From positions 1 through 34,725 of the forward strand of contig DASVWH010000027.1 of assembly GCA_036389715.1 (NCBI GenBank): 34,725 nucleotides of DNA. The letters run 5' to 3'. This stretch comes from DASVWH01 sp036389715. GTDB lineage: Bacteria; Acidobacteriota; Blastocatellia; Pyrinomonadales; Pyrinomonadaceae. Shown in pieces: positions 1 to 7,950 of the stretch. The position numbers and the translations under genes were made by a program. The notes beneath the pieces were generated by a model. It did not search any database. It saw nothing but the letters and a program-made list of their open reading frames with translations, and was not told the origin of the DNA. How positions within the stretch are numbered: position 1 is the stretch's first letter; every line of letters starts with the position of its first letter.

Positions 1-1
1 G

Positions 2-610
2 CTCGGCTCGACCTTCGTCGTCTACAGGCTGGCGCGCGGGCGCGCGGGCTCGTCTCCCGAAAGGTTAATTCTGGCGGGCGTCATCGTGACGACCTTTCTC
101 TCTTCGGCCATCGTCTTCATCACGACACTGATGGACGCGACGCGCATCCGCTCGTTCACCTTCTGGCTGCTCGGCGATCTTTCGGGCGGGGCTTCGAGCC
201 TGCTGCCGGTCTCTTTGAGCGCCGCGCTGGTCGGCACGATTTTCCTGACGGCGCACGCGCGCTCTCTGAACCTGCTGATGCTCGGCGAGCGGGATGCGTT
301 TGACCTGGGCGTCGAAGTCGAGCGCGTGCGCCTGGTAATCTTTCTGGCGGCGAGCCTGCTGGTTGGGGCCTCCGTAGCGTCGTCGGGCTCGGTCGGCTAC
401 GTCGGGCTGGTCGTGCCGCACCTGGTGCGCCTCTCCGTCGGCAGCGATAACCGGACGGCGATTCCGGGAGCCGCGCTGGCGGGTGCGCTCTTCGTCATCG
501 TGGCCGACACTATCGCGCGCACGGTCATCGCCCCGCGCGAGTTGCCCGTCGGCGCAATCACGGCACTAATCGGCGCGCCGCTCTTTGTGTATCTGCTCAG
601 GAGGGGATGA
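2..610 (+). CDS. FecCD/BtuC-type ABC transporter permease (5' truncated by window edge)
   Basis: This is the C-terminal part of an inner-membrane permease of the FecCD family, which moves corrinoids, heme or siderophores from the periplasm into the cytoplasm. The frame is open from the first bases and reads the typical motif SPERLILAGV followed by hydrophobic helices, then GSVGYVGLVVPHLVR and the closing GAPLFVYLLRRG of the family. The GTG at 86 is internal, not a start, because the family motif continues upstream of it. About 200 residues are visible of a usual 320-350. The downstream ATPase, cobalamin riboswitch and BtuB-like receptor make vitamin B12 the likely substrate, so this would be BtuC. 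That assignment is by context; heme or siderophore permeases look the same at this level. No substrate-binding protein is seen and it may lie upstream of the window. Confidence 0.93.
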   Translation, partial: LGSTFVVYRLARGRAGSSPERLILAGVIVTTFLSSAIVFITTLMDATRIRSFTFWLLGDLSGGASSLLPVSLSAALVGTIFLTAHARSLNLLMLGERDAFDLGVEVERVRLVIFLAASLLVGASVASSGSVGYVGLVVPHLVRLSVGSDNRTAIPGAALAGALFVIVADTIARTVIAPRELPVGAITALIGAPLFVYLLRRG

Positions 611-619
611 GGGGAGGTG

Positions 620-756
620 AGCAGTCAACAGTAAGCAGTGAGCAGTGAGCAGTAAGCAGTTAAAAGCAAGAGACCGCTCTTGCTGATTGCCGCTTACTAT
701 TAACTTCTTCCGCTGCTCACTGCTCACTGCTTACTGCTGACTGCTGACTGCTGACT
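620..756. repeat. Heptamer fold-back repeat between permease and ATPase
   Basis: The left arm (about 620-662) is built of tandem 7-mers of the form GAGCAGT/AAGCAGT. The right arm (about 712-756) contains the reverse complements (ACTGCTC, ACTGCTT, ACTGCTG). The arms flank about 50 bases that hold a further short inverted repeat (GCAAGAG...CTCTTGC). The same words recur at 7736-7938. The right arm runs almost up to the ATG of the next gene, leaving no visible Shine-Dalgarno sequence. Confidence 0.85.
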
Positions 757-760
757 ATTC

Positions 761-1549
761 ATGTTAGAAGCGCGTGACATCAGTGTCGGGTACGGGGCGC
801 GGGAGGCCGTGCGGGGAATTTCGCTGCGCGTCGTGTCGCGTGAAGTGACGGCGATTATCGGGCCCAACGGGGCGGGCAAGTCAACTTTGATGCGGGCCTT
901 GAACGGCGCTCATGCGTTGTCGCACGGCGAAGTGTTGCTGGACGGCAAGCCGCTTCAGTCATACGCCCGGCGCGCCATCGGACGCCGCATCGCCGTCGTC
1001 GCGCAGGAGGCGGACGTGCGGTTTCCGGTGACGGTGATGGAGTTCGTGCTGGGCGGGCGTTACGCCTGGGCCAGCGCGGGCGCGTGGGGGTGGGAGACCG
1101 AGCGCGACGTGGAGATTGCGCGCGATGTTTTGCGCGAGACGGAGTTGGAGGAGTTAGGCGCGCGGCTGCTGAGCGAGCTTTCAGGAGGCGAGCGTCAACG
1201 CGCTCTGCTGGCGCGGGCGCTGGCGACAGAGGCGGGCATCCTCCTGCTCGACGAGCCGACGGCGAACCTGGACCTCTCGCACCAGGCCGCCCTGTTGCGG
1301 CTCGTCCGCGCACGCTGCGACCGGCAGGGCGCGTCGGCCGTCATCGTCACACACGATATTAACCTGGCGGCGGAGTTTGCAGACCGGATTCTGCTGGTCA
1401 GGAAGGGCCGCACGCTCGCCTCCGGCGCGCCGCGCGAGGTGCTCAGCCCGCAGCTTCTACAGGAAGTTTTCGACATTCGGGTTCTGGTGGACGCACACCC
1501 GGTCACGGGAGCGCCACGCATCACGCCGGTGCACGAAGCGCGCCGGTAA
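761..1549 (+). CDS. ABC transporter ATP-binding protein, BtuD/HmuV/FecE family
   Basis: This 262-residue cytoplasmic ATPase energises the FecCD permease encoded just upstream. All nucleotide-binding motifs are present: Walker A GPNGAGKST near residue 34, signature LSGGERQRALLARAL, Walker B ILLLDEPTANLD and the H-loop in VTHDINLAAEFADR. Length is normal for the family (250-270). The start ATG directly follows a heptamer repeat, so no ribosome binding site is visible; no better start exists upstream because the repeat fills the gap. With the permease before it and the B12 riboswitch and TonB receptor after it, corrinoid import is the most likely role. Heme import (HmuV) is the alternative that family similarity alone cannot exclude. 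Confidence 0.95.
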   Translation: MLEARDISVGYGAREAVRGISLRVVSREVTAIIGPNGAGKSTLMRALNGAHALSHGEVLLDGKPLQSYARRAIGRRIAVVAQEADVRFPVTVMEFVLGGRYAWASAGAWGWETERDVEIARDVLRETELEELGARLLSELSGGERQRALLARALATEAGILLLDEPTANLDLSHQAALLRLVRARCDRQGASAVIVTHDINLAAEFADRILLVRKGRTLASGAPREVLSPQLLQEVFDIRVLVDAHPVTGAPRITPVHEARR

Positions 1550-1554
1550 TTAAT

Positions 1555-1782
1555 CAACCAACGGGCGACGGATGAGGGAAGGCGGTGAAAAGCCGCCACT
1601 GCCCGCGCAACTGTGAGAGCGAGGAAGATTGATTCATTGATTCATTGTTTCATGTAGTCGTTGATTCATTTAACTGCCGGGCGAGTCGTTAAATGACCAA
1701 ATGACCAAATGACCAAATGAGTAAATGAGTAAATGAATCAATGATTAAATTCTTTGCTTTTAGTCAGGAACCTCTCCGGCGT
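1555..1782 (+). promoter_or_regulatory. Cobalamin riboswitch with an atypical expanded arm
   Basis: The 5' core (about 1570-1616) reads GATGAGGGAAGGCGGTGAAAA, then GCCGCCACTGCCCGCGCAACTGTGA, which matches the conserved GGGAA/GGTG-AA/CCCGCAACTGTGA core of cobalamin riboswitches. A B12-box-like segment, AGTCAGGAACCTCTCCGGC, lies at about 1762-1780, compared with the usual AGCCAGGAGACCTGCC. Between them, where a compact helix with a conserved CACTG...GGGAAGG element is expected, lies an AT-rich octamer hairpin (1627-1748). The element ends about 40 bases before the start of the BtuB-like receptor, the position expected for translational or transcriptional repression by adenosylcobalamin. I made this assignment by eye; an Rfam covariance search would settle it. 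Confidence 0.8.
1627..1748. repeat. Octamer fold-back repeat inside the riboswitch region
   Basis: The left arm holds copies of GATTCATT. The right arm holds AAATGACC three times, then AAATGAGT twice and AAATGAATCAATGATT. ATTGATTCATT on the left pairs perfectly with AATGAATCAAT on the right, and CATTTAAC pairs with GTTAAATG nearer the tip. The apical segment is TGCCGGGCGAGTC. The repeat is far more AT-rich than its surroundings. Confidence 0.8.
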
Positions 1783-1822
1783 TCTCCAGCGGCTCGCACT
1801 GCGACGGGCAGGAGAAGCTACG

Positions 1823-4237
1823 ATGAAAGACAGGAAGATTATCAAGAGGGCTGCCGCCGCGGCCGCCTCACAACGCAAACAGTTGAGCATCATCAAACGG
1901 GTGAGCACCATCGTCATCATGCTCGCCTTCATCTGCTTACTTTCAAGTGACGCCCTGGCGCAGGCGGGTGCGACCGTCACCGGGCGCGTCACGGACGAAC
2001 GGGGCGCGAACGTGCCTGGCGCGGAGGTGCGGCTGCGCTCGCGCTCCGGGATGAGGCTCTTCGGGCGGACGGATCAAGCGGGAGTTTACGGGTTCAGCGG
2101 GCTCGGGCCGGGGGACTACATCCTGGAAATCTCTGCGCGCGGGTTCGCCGCCGCGTCGTCTGAGGAGCTGCGCATCGAGCGCGGGCAAAGCCTGACGCAA
2201 GACTTTCAACTCTCCGTGGCGGGCGTCAACGAGAACGTCGTGGTCGTTGCAACCGGCACGCCGCAGCGCATTGACGAGGTCTCGAAGGCCGTCACGCTGC
2301 TCGACGAGCAACAGCTTGAAGCGAGGCGCGAATTGACGCTCTCCGAGGCGCTGCGCGGGACGCCGGGCCTGCGCGTCCAGCAACAGGGTTCTTACGGGCA
2401 GATTACGAGCCTGCGTCTGCGCGGCCTGAGAAATTTCGACACGGCCATTCTGCTCGACGGCCTGCGCGTGCGCGATGCCTCCGACATCAACGGCTCGGCC
2501 CTGCCGTTTATGACAGACCTGCTGCCGACGGACCTCGACCGAGTCGAAATCCTGCGCGGCTCGGGCTCGTCAATTTACGGCTCAAACGCCATCGGGGGCG
2601 TCATCAACCTGGTTCCGAAGACGGGTGCGGGCGCGCCGCGCTTCGAGGCGGGTCTTGAAGCGGGCGGCCTGGGACTATTCCGCGAGCGCCTGCAAAGCTC
2701 CGGCGGAATCGGTCGGCGCGCAGCGTACAGCTTCGGCCTCTCGCGCCTCGATGTCAGGCGCGGCGTTGACGGCGAAGACCAATACGGCAACACGGGCGGC
2801 GGCGCGCGCTTCCAGTTCGACATCACGCCCGCGACCTCTATCAGCGCCAACTTTTACGGCACGAACTCCTTCGCACGCGTCAATAATAGCCCTTTCGTCC
2901 TGCCGGAAGCATTCGCGGGCGGCGGGCTTTACCCGCGGGCGGTCGAGGGCTCGACCTTTCAGCCCGATACTAATAATCCTGACCAGGGGCGGCGTAATCG
3001 CCTGCTCGTCGGCTCCCTCAGGCTGACGCAGCGTCTGAGCCAGCTCTTCTCCTACACGGTCGCGTACCAGCACGTCTCCTCGCGGCGAAGGAACTACAAC
3101 GGGCCGGGGCTGGACCCGCGCTTCGCTTCGTTTTCGCCGTTCGGTGATTTCGAGTTCAACAATACGAACAACGGCGCGACCGACACGCTCGACGCGCGCG
3201 CCAATTTTCAACTGGGCCGCTCGAACCTCCTGACCGCCGGGATGGAGCTGGAGCGCGAGTCTTTGTTTCAAAGCTCCAACCCGTCTTTCGCCGCGCTTAA
3301 CAACACGACGGACAGGCAGAGAACCTTCGCCGTCTTCGCGCAGGACCAGATTTTTCTCCTCGACGAGCGTTTGCAGCTCTCTCTGGGCGTGCGCAAACAA
3401 ATTTACAGTGTGCGTGCCGCCGACCGTCCGGGCGCTCTGAGCGAGGTCTCGTCCGAAGGCTCGATCACAGGGGACGGCGCGATTGCCTACTTCATCCGCT
3501 CGACGGGCACGAAGCTGCGTGCGCATGTCGGCAACGGCTTCCGCGCGCCGTCGCTCTTCGAGCGTTTCGGGGAGGGGACTCTGGGCGGCAGGGCCGTGCG
3601 CTTCGGCGACCCGACCTTGCGGGCCGAGCAGTCCATCAGCCTTGACGGCGGCTTTGACCAGCGTATCGCGCGCGACCGCGTGCGCTTCGGCGCGACCTAC
3701 TTCTACACGCGGCTTCAGCGCGTCGTGGCCTTCACGGGCTTCGCGTCCGACCCGCTGGGCCTGGGGCGCTTCGGCGGCTACCTAAACCGTCCGGGCGGGC
3801 TCTCGCGCGGCGTCGAGAGCTACCTGGAGGCGGCCCCCTTTCGCGGGACGGACCTGCGCGTCTCCTACACCTACACCAACAGCGACCGCCTCACCCCCGC
3901 GCTCGGCTTAGAGCCGGAGTTCGCCATTGCGAAGCACCTCTTCGGGTTGAGTCTCAATCAACGCTACAGGGCCTTTCTCCTGAGCTTCGATCTTAACCGC
4001 ACGGGCTCGTACATCCAGCCGATTTTCGAGAACGACTTTCCGTTCCGCCAGGCCGAGCTGACCTTCGACGGGTATACGAAGGCCGACCTCTTCGCCAGTT
4101 ACGAGCGCAGGCTTTCCGAGCGCGTCGTCCTGATTCTCTTCGGCGGGGCGGACAATATCTTCGACCGGGAGTATTTCGAGAATGGATTCCGCGCGCCCGG
4201 CGCGGTCGGCAGAGGCGGGGCCAGCTTCAGGTTCTAG
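1823..4237 (+). CDS. BtuB-like TonB-dependent outer-membrane receptor
   Basis: This 804-residue outer-membrane receptor probably imports vitamin B12 with energy from TonB. An N-terminal signal sequence ends near ALAQ (residue 47). It is followed by a carboxypeptidase-regulatory-like beta domain (about 50-125, TVTGRVTDERGANVPGAEV), a TonB-box-like VVVVATGTP, a plug domain (about 139-268, including LRGLRNFDTAILLDGLRVRD and DRVEILRGSGSSIYGSNAIGG) and a 22-strand-type barrel ending in the aromatic GGASFRF. I chose the ATG at 1823 because AGGAGAA lies 6 bases upstream; an in-frame ATG at 1754 falls within the riboswitch. The extra N-terminal domain is typical of Acidobacteriota and Bacteroidota receptors. 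The B12 substrate is inferred from the riboswitch and the btuCD-like genes. Confidence 0.93.
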   Translation: MKDRKIIKRAAAAAASQRKQLSIIKRVSTIVIMLAFICLLSSDALAQAGATVTGRVTDERGANVPGAEVRLRSRSGMRLFGRTDQAGVYGFSGLGPGDYILEISARGFAAASSEELRIERGQSLTQDFQLSVAGVNENVVVVATGTPQRIDEVSKAVTLLDEQQLEARRELTLSEALRGTPGLRVQQQGSYGQITSLRLRGLRNFDTAILLDGLRVRDASDINGSALPFMTDLLPTDLDRVEILRGSGSSIYGSNAIGGVINLVPKTGAGAPRFEAGLEAGGLGLFRERLQSSGGIGRRAAYSFGLSRLDVRRGVDGEDQYGNTGGGARFQFDITPATSISANFYGTNSFARVNNSPFVLPEAFAGGGLYPRAVEGSTFQPDTNNPDQGRRNRLLVGSLRLTQRLSQLFSYTVAYQHVSSRRRNYNGPGLDPRFASFSPFGDFEFNNTNNGATDTLDARANFQLGRSNLLTAGMELERESLFQSSNPSFAALNNTTDRQRTFAVFAQDQIFLLDERLQLSLGVRKQIYSVRAADRPGALSEVSSEGSITGDGAIAYFIRSTGTKLRAHVGNGFRAPSLFERFGEGTLGGRAVRFGDPTLRAEQSISLDGGFDQRIARDRVRFGATYFYTRLQRVVAFTGFASDPLGLGRFGGYLNRPGGLSRGVESYLEAAPFRGTDLRVSYTYTNSDRLTPALGLEPEFAIAKHLFGLSLNQRYRAFLLSFDLNRTGSYIQPIFENDFPFRQAELTFDGYTKADLFASYERRLSERVVLILFGGADNIFDREYFENGFRAPGAVGRGGASFRF

Positions 4238-4274
4238 CCGAAGCGGCGTGCGGGCTCGCGCCCGGACGATAAAA

Positions 4275-4350
4275 ATTTCAGGGTTCGAGCCTGCGCCGGG
4301 GCGTGGCGGTTTTGACACTCACGCTCGCGGCCATGCTCGAACCCTGAAAT
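4275..4350. terminator. Perfect 16-bp inverted repeat between convergent genes, candidate bidirectional terminator
   Basis: ATTTCAGGGTTCGAGC at 4275-4290 is the exact reverse complement of GCTCGAACCCTGAAAT at 4335-4350, with 44 bases between. It lies between the convergent btuB-like gene and the DUF4383-like gene, and A-rich/T-rich bases flank the outer ends, so termination in both directions is plausible. The loop is long for a classic terminator. The arm resembles a tRNA T-arm (GGGTTCGAGCC), but no tRNA can be built around it. Confidence 0.55.
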
Positions 4351-4379
4351 CTAAAATTCGCTTTGGAGGGGGGCTCTCT

Positions 4380-4802
4380 CTAATCTACAGCCCGCCGAAC
4401 GTCCTCTTTGGTCAGCAGCCCGCCAATCAGGAAAAGTGCGCCGAGCAGGATGTGCACGATGTGGTCCATCGTGCCCAATTCGAGCGTGCCCGGGATAACC
4501 TTCCAGAGACGTGTGTCCGTGCCCATCGCGGCCATGCCGGGAAGGCTCGACGCCTGGTCAGTACCGAGCACGAAGCCGAGCACGGCGAGCAGCAGGTAGA
4601 CCAGCCCGAAGGCGATGCAGAAGCCCCTGGCCCCCCTGAGCGTACCCGCGAAACCGAAGTAGAGCGCCAGAATACCCGAAACGATGTGGATCAGATTGTG
4701 TGCCATGCTCAGGTGTGTGCCCATCAGGTCCGGCTTGATGAAACCCATCAGCCCGACGAGCAGGAACACGACACCCAGAATTCTACAGATTGTTTTGGCC
4801 AT
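4380..4802 (-). CDS. Small four-helix membrane protein, DUF4383-like
   Basis: This 140-residue integral membrane protein has four hydrophobic segments: ILGVVFLLVGLMGFI near the N-terminus, a helix in IHIVSGILALYFGF, one in FGLVYLLLAVLGFVLG, and one in IVHILLGALFLIGGLL. Histidines recur at helix starts (AHNLIHIVSG and DHIVHILLG), a repeat that suggests an internal duplication. The pattern fits the DUF4383 family, whose function is unknown. A ribosome binding site (AAGGAGAG on the minus strand) sits about 9 bases before the ATG. It is convergent with the btuB-like gene and divergent from the gene at 5072. I infer no specific role. Confidence 0.85.
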   Translation of the reverse strand: MAKTICRILGVVFLLVGLMGFIKPDLMGTHLSMAHNLIHIVSGILALYFGFAGTLRGARGFCIAFGLVYLLLAVLGFVLGTDQASSLPGMAAMGTDTRLWKVIPGTLELGTMDHIVHILLGALFLIGGLLTKEDVRRAVD

Positions 4803-4994
4803 GATTCTCTCTTCTCTCTCCTTGTCAGAAAAGGGTTAACAACCTAAAGCGGTCGCATCGTCCCTTCCGACGGACGCTTCCGCGAGATTTTTCAAACTGC
4901 TAGAGCGGTGCATGAATGGGCGGATTGTACACTAAAGTCCGCGATTGCCGGGAAAAGAATTTTGCCGGACCCCGGCCTCGGCCCCGCCACCTTG

Positions 4995-5024
4995 TTGAGC
5001 ACTGATTTCGGCGAATGTTATACT
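4995..5024 (+). promoter_or_regulatory. Candidate sigma70-type promoter
   Basis: TTGAGC at 4995-5000 and TATACT at 5019-5024 are separated by 18 bases, and the -10 box matches the consensus at five of six positions. The predicted transcription start is near 5031, about 40 bases before the ATG at 5072. This was called by eye. Confidence 0.5.
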
Positions 5025-5071
5025 CTAAACTGCACATAATGCAATGATTATGCTGCCGGAAAGGAGTGGCC

Positions 5072-6148
5072 ATGTTTCAAGCGCCCGAAGGACATTTACG
5101 TCGCCCACGCGATTACGGATTGAGGGCCAAAGCGCCGCGCCTCCTGTGCGCCCTGGCGCTCGCGCTGCTTTTGCCGGTTGCTGCCAGCGCCTACACGGTC
5201 GTCCTGCGCAGCGGGCGGCGGATCGAAATCCCCGCACAGTTTAGCGTCACGCGCCTGACCCTGACCTACGAATCAGCGCCGGGAATCAACGTCACGCTGC
5301 TGATGTCCACGATTGACATCGCGGCTACGGAACGCGCCAACAAGGAGGGGCCGGGAGCACTGCTTCGCCGCGCCGGGCAGCAGTCGCCGCCGGGGCAGGA
5401 GAGCCCGTCGCAAGCCGGGGCTCGGGCACGCGGGCCGCGTCGAGAGTTGACGAAAGAGGACATAGAGGCTGCGCGGCTGGCCAGAGAACAGAGCGAGCAG
5501 GCATACGAACGCCGCCGCATAGAACTCGGGCTGCCCTCGCGCGAGGAGACGCGCCGCCGCGCCGCGGAGCAGGGCCAGCGAGCGCTCGAAGAATCCCGCC
5601 GGTTCGAGATGGAGACGGCCGAGGCCGAAAGCTACTGGCGCGAGCGCGCCCTTGAGCTGCGGGCCGAGCTGACGGCCCTCGACGCCCAGGTCAACTACGT
5701 CCGCGCGAGGCTCTCGGAACTGCCGGAATATTCGTCCGTCGCTGCGTCGCCTTTCATCACGGGTGTTGTCCCCGTCTTCCCGCTGCGCGGGGTTGTCAAT
5801 CGCGTGCCGGTCGTGACGGGGCATCCGGGTTTTATGAGAGGAACGGGCGAGCAGGTCGTCGCGCGGGTCGGCTTCGGCGGCGGCGCGGTGAGAGGCCGCA
5901 TCTGGACAAGCGGAGGCGGCGGTGCGGGTCTCTACGGGCAGCGCGCGGGCCTCTTGCCGGGGCTCTTCGCTCAATCGCCTTACACCTTCGGGATGCCCTA
6001 TGGCGCGGATTATTCGGCCGAGCGGTCCAGCCTTCTGACGCGCCTCTACGACCTCGAAGCGGCGCGGGCGGGATTGCAGGCACGCTGGCGCTTGCTGGAA
6101 GACCAAGCGCGTCGCGCCGGTGCGCCTCCCGGATGGCTCAGGCCGTAA
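5072..6148 (+). CDS. Secreted protein with charged coiled-coil region, function unknown
   Basis: I do not recognise a characterised family in this protein of about 358 residues. A signal peptide is clear (LLCALALALLLPVAASA, cleavage near residue 40). After it comes a short beta-rich module (YTVVLRSGRRIEIPAQF...) that resembles the N-terminal modules of other secreted proteins of unknown function. Residues about 125-225 are rich in E, R, A and Q (RAREQSEQAYERRR-like heptads) and should form a coiled coil. A Gly/Val/Pro-rich segment follows, and a second short helical stretch (LYDLEAARAGLQARWRLLED) closes the protein. I chose the ATG at 5072 because AAGGAG lies 6 bases upstream; the GTG at 5066 would abut that site. 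It has its own promoter candidate. Confidence 0.8.
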   Translation: MFQAPEGHLRRPRDYGLRAKAPRLLCALALALLLPVAASAYTVVLRSGRRIEIPAQFSVTRLTLTYESAPGINVTLLMSTIDIAATERANKEGPGALLRRAGQQSPPGQESPSQAGARARGPRRELTKEDIEAARLAREQSEQAYERRRIELGLPSREETRRRAAEQGQRALEESRRFEMETAEAESYWRERALELRAELTALDAQVNYVRARLSELPEYSSVAASPFITGVVPVFPLRGVVNRVPVVTGHPGFMRGTGEQVVARVGFGGGAVRGRIWTSGGGGAGLYGQRAGLLPGLFAQSPYTFGMPYGADYSAERSSLLTRLYDLEAARAGLQARWRLLEDQARRAGAPPGWLRP

Positions 6149-6262
6149 AAGCACGGGGCGCGGAGTTAAGAGGAACGCTGTTCTCCAACTAAGGAAAACT
6201 GTTTCCAGCTCCGGTCTTCGGAACCCGGACTTCGGACTTTATCTGTGAATGGGGTGAGTTGA

Positions 6263-7738
6263 GTGAAAGAAGGTTGGGAGACCGTCATCGGGCTTGAGAT
6301 TCACGCCCAGTTGAGCACGGAATCGAAGATTTTTTGCGGCTGTTCGACGCGGTTCGGCGACGAGCCGAATGCGAATACGTGTCCGGTCTGCCTGGGGCTG
6401 CCAGGGGCGCTGCCGGTCTTGAACCGTCGCGTCGTCGAGCTGGGCGCGCGGGCGGCGCTGGCTCTCTCGCTGCGGATTAACGAGCGATCAATCTTCGCGC
6501 GCAAGAACTACTTCTATCCAGACCTGCCGAAGGGCTATCAAATCTCGCAGTACGACCAGCCGTTCTCGGAGCGCGGCGAGCTGATGGTGATGACGGCCGA
6601 GCGCGACGAGGGCGGCCACCCGCGCGAGTGGCGGCCCAAGAGGGTACGCATCACGCGGCTGCACCTGGAAGAGGACGCGGGCAAGAACGTCCACGAGGGC
6701 CTGCCGGAAGTCGAGCGTTACTCCTACGTTGACCTTAACCGCGCCGGGACGCCGCTGGCCGAGATCGTCACGGAGCCGGACTTTCGTTCATCCTGGGAGG
6801 CATACGACTACGTCAATCACGTGCGCCAGGCGCTTCAGTGGGTCGGCGCGAGCGATGCCGATATGGAGAAGGGCAACCTGCGCTGCGAGGCGAATGTCTC
6901 GGTGCGCCGCATCGGCGACGAGACGTTCGGGACGAAGGTCGAGCTGAAGAATCTCAATTCGGTGCGCTTCATGCAGCGCGCCATCGAGCACGAGATCGAA
7001 AGACAGATCGCGCTCATCGAAGCGGGCGGGCGCGTGCTCCAGGAAACGCGGCTCTGGGACGAACGCGCAGGCGAGACGCGCCCGATGCGCTCGAAAGAGG
7101 AGGCGCACGATTATCGTTATTTCCCGGAGCCTGACCTGCCGCCGCTGGTCGTCGCCGGAGAATTCATCGAGCGCGTGCGCAGCTCCATGCCGGAATTGCC
7201 GGACGCGCGCCGCGACCGCTTCATCAGCGAATACGGCCTCTCCTTCAACGATGCTTCGCAGCTCACGTCCGAGCGTGCGCTAGCGGATTATTACGAGCGG
7301 GCGGCGAAGGCTGCGGCCAATCCGAAGGGCGCGGCCAACTGGATCAGGTCGGAGCTGCTGCGCGAGTTGGAGAATGCGGGCCTTTCGGCCAGCGCCTCAC
7401 CCGTGGAGCCCGAAGAGCTGGGCGCGCTCGTCCGCCTGCTGGACGAAGGCCGGATTAACGGCAAGCAGGGCAAGGATGTGCTGGTCGAGATGTTTGCTTC
7501 GGGCCGGACGGCGGCCGCCATCATCGCCGAGCGCGGCCTGGTCCAGGTCAGCGACACGGGCGAGATTGACGCCATCATCGAGCAGGTCATGGCCGCCAGC
7601 CCGCAACAGCTCGCACAGTATCGCGCAGGCAAAGAGACGCTTTTCGGCTTCTTCGTTGGCCAGGTGATGAAAGCCTCCAAAGGCAAGGCCAATCCCAAGA
7701 TAGTCAACGAGAGATTGAAAGAGAAACTGCAAGAGTAA
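6263..7738 (+). CDS. gatB: Asp/Glu-tRNA(Asn/Gln) amidotransferase subunit B
   Basis: GatB is the kinase-like subunit of GatCAB. It activates the misacylated Glu-tRNA(Gln) or Asp-tRNA(Asn) with ATP before the amide transfer carried out with GatA. The protein has 491 residues, a normal length. Diagnostic segments are GLEIHAQLSTESKIFCGC, NTCPVCLGLPGALPVLN (the zinc-binding cysteine pairs), YFYPDLPKGYQISQYDQP, EEDAGKN, DLNRAGTPLAEIVTEPDFRS and the C-terminal YqeY-like tail with NGKQGKDVLVEMF. The start is GTG at 6263, after the purine-rich GGGGTGAG. gatA and gatC are not adjacent. The stop codon TAA is itself part of the downstream heptamer repeat. Confidence 0.97.
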   Translation: MKEGWETVIGLEIHAQLSTESKIFCGCSTRFGDEPNANTCPVCLGLPGALPVLNRRVVELGARAALALSLRINERSIFARKNYFYPDLPKGYQISQYDQPFSERGELMVMTAERDEGGHPREWRPKRVRITRLHLEEDAGKNVHEGLPEVERYSYVDLNRAGTPLAEIVTEPDFRSSWEAYDYVNHVRQALQWVGASDADMEKGNLRCEANVSVRRIGDETFGTKVELKNLNSVRFMQRAIEHEIERQIALIEAGGRVLQETRLWDERAGETRPMRSKEEAHDYRYFPEPDLPPLVVAGEFIERVRSSMPELPDARRDRFISEYGLSFNDASQLTSERALADYYERAAKAAANPKGAANWIRSELLRELENAGLSASASPVEPEELGALVRLLDEGRINGKQGKDVLVEMFASGRTAAAIIAERGLVQVSDTGEIDAIIEQVMAASPQQLAQYRAGKETLFGFFVGQVMKASKGKANPKIVNERLKEKLQE

Positions 7739-7938
7739 GCAGTAAGCAGTGAGCAGTAAGCAGTAAGCTGTGAGCAGTCAGCGGCGAGCCGTGAGTGGTG
7801 AACAGTAAATGGTCAGCGTTGAGCATTGAGCATTGAGCATTGACTAGCGGGGAACGTTAATGTCGAAGCGGTGCGCGGCACTGGCGGCGGGCAACTGCTT
7901 TCTTTGACTGCTTACTGCTCACTGCTCACTGCTCACTA
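7736..7938. repeat. Heptamer fold-back repeat between gatB and the SDR gene
   Basis: The left arm is a run of 7-mers from the gatB stop codon onward (AAGCAGT, GAGCAGT and variants to about 7815), then GAGCATT four times (about 7818-7842). The right arm (7904-7936) reads GACTGCTTACTGCTCACTGC and further ACTGCTC copies, complementary to the left arm. The words and arm order match the repeat at 620-756, about 7 kb away, so this is a dispersed family. Confidence 0.85.
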
Positions 7939-7950
7939 ACCGGGGGGAAG

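Noticed and set aside
1754..1822. Upstream in-frame ATG as the start of the BtuB-like receptor
   Set aside because: It lies inside the riboswitch, and a clear ribosome site precedes the ATG at 1823, which also starts nearer the signal peptide.
4275..4350. tRNA gene suggested by the T-arm-like word
   Set aside because: No acceptor, D or anticodon arms can be built around either copy.
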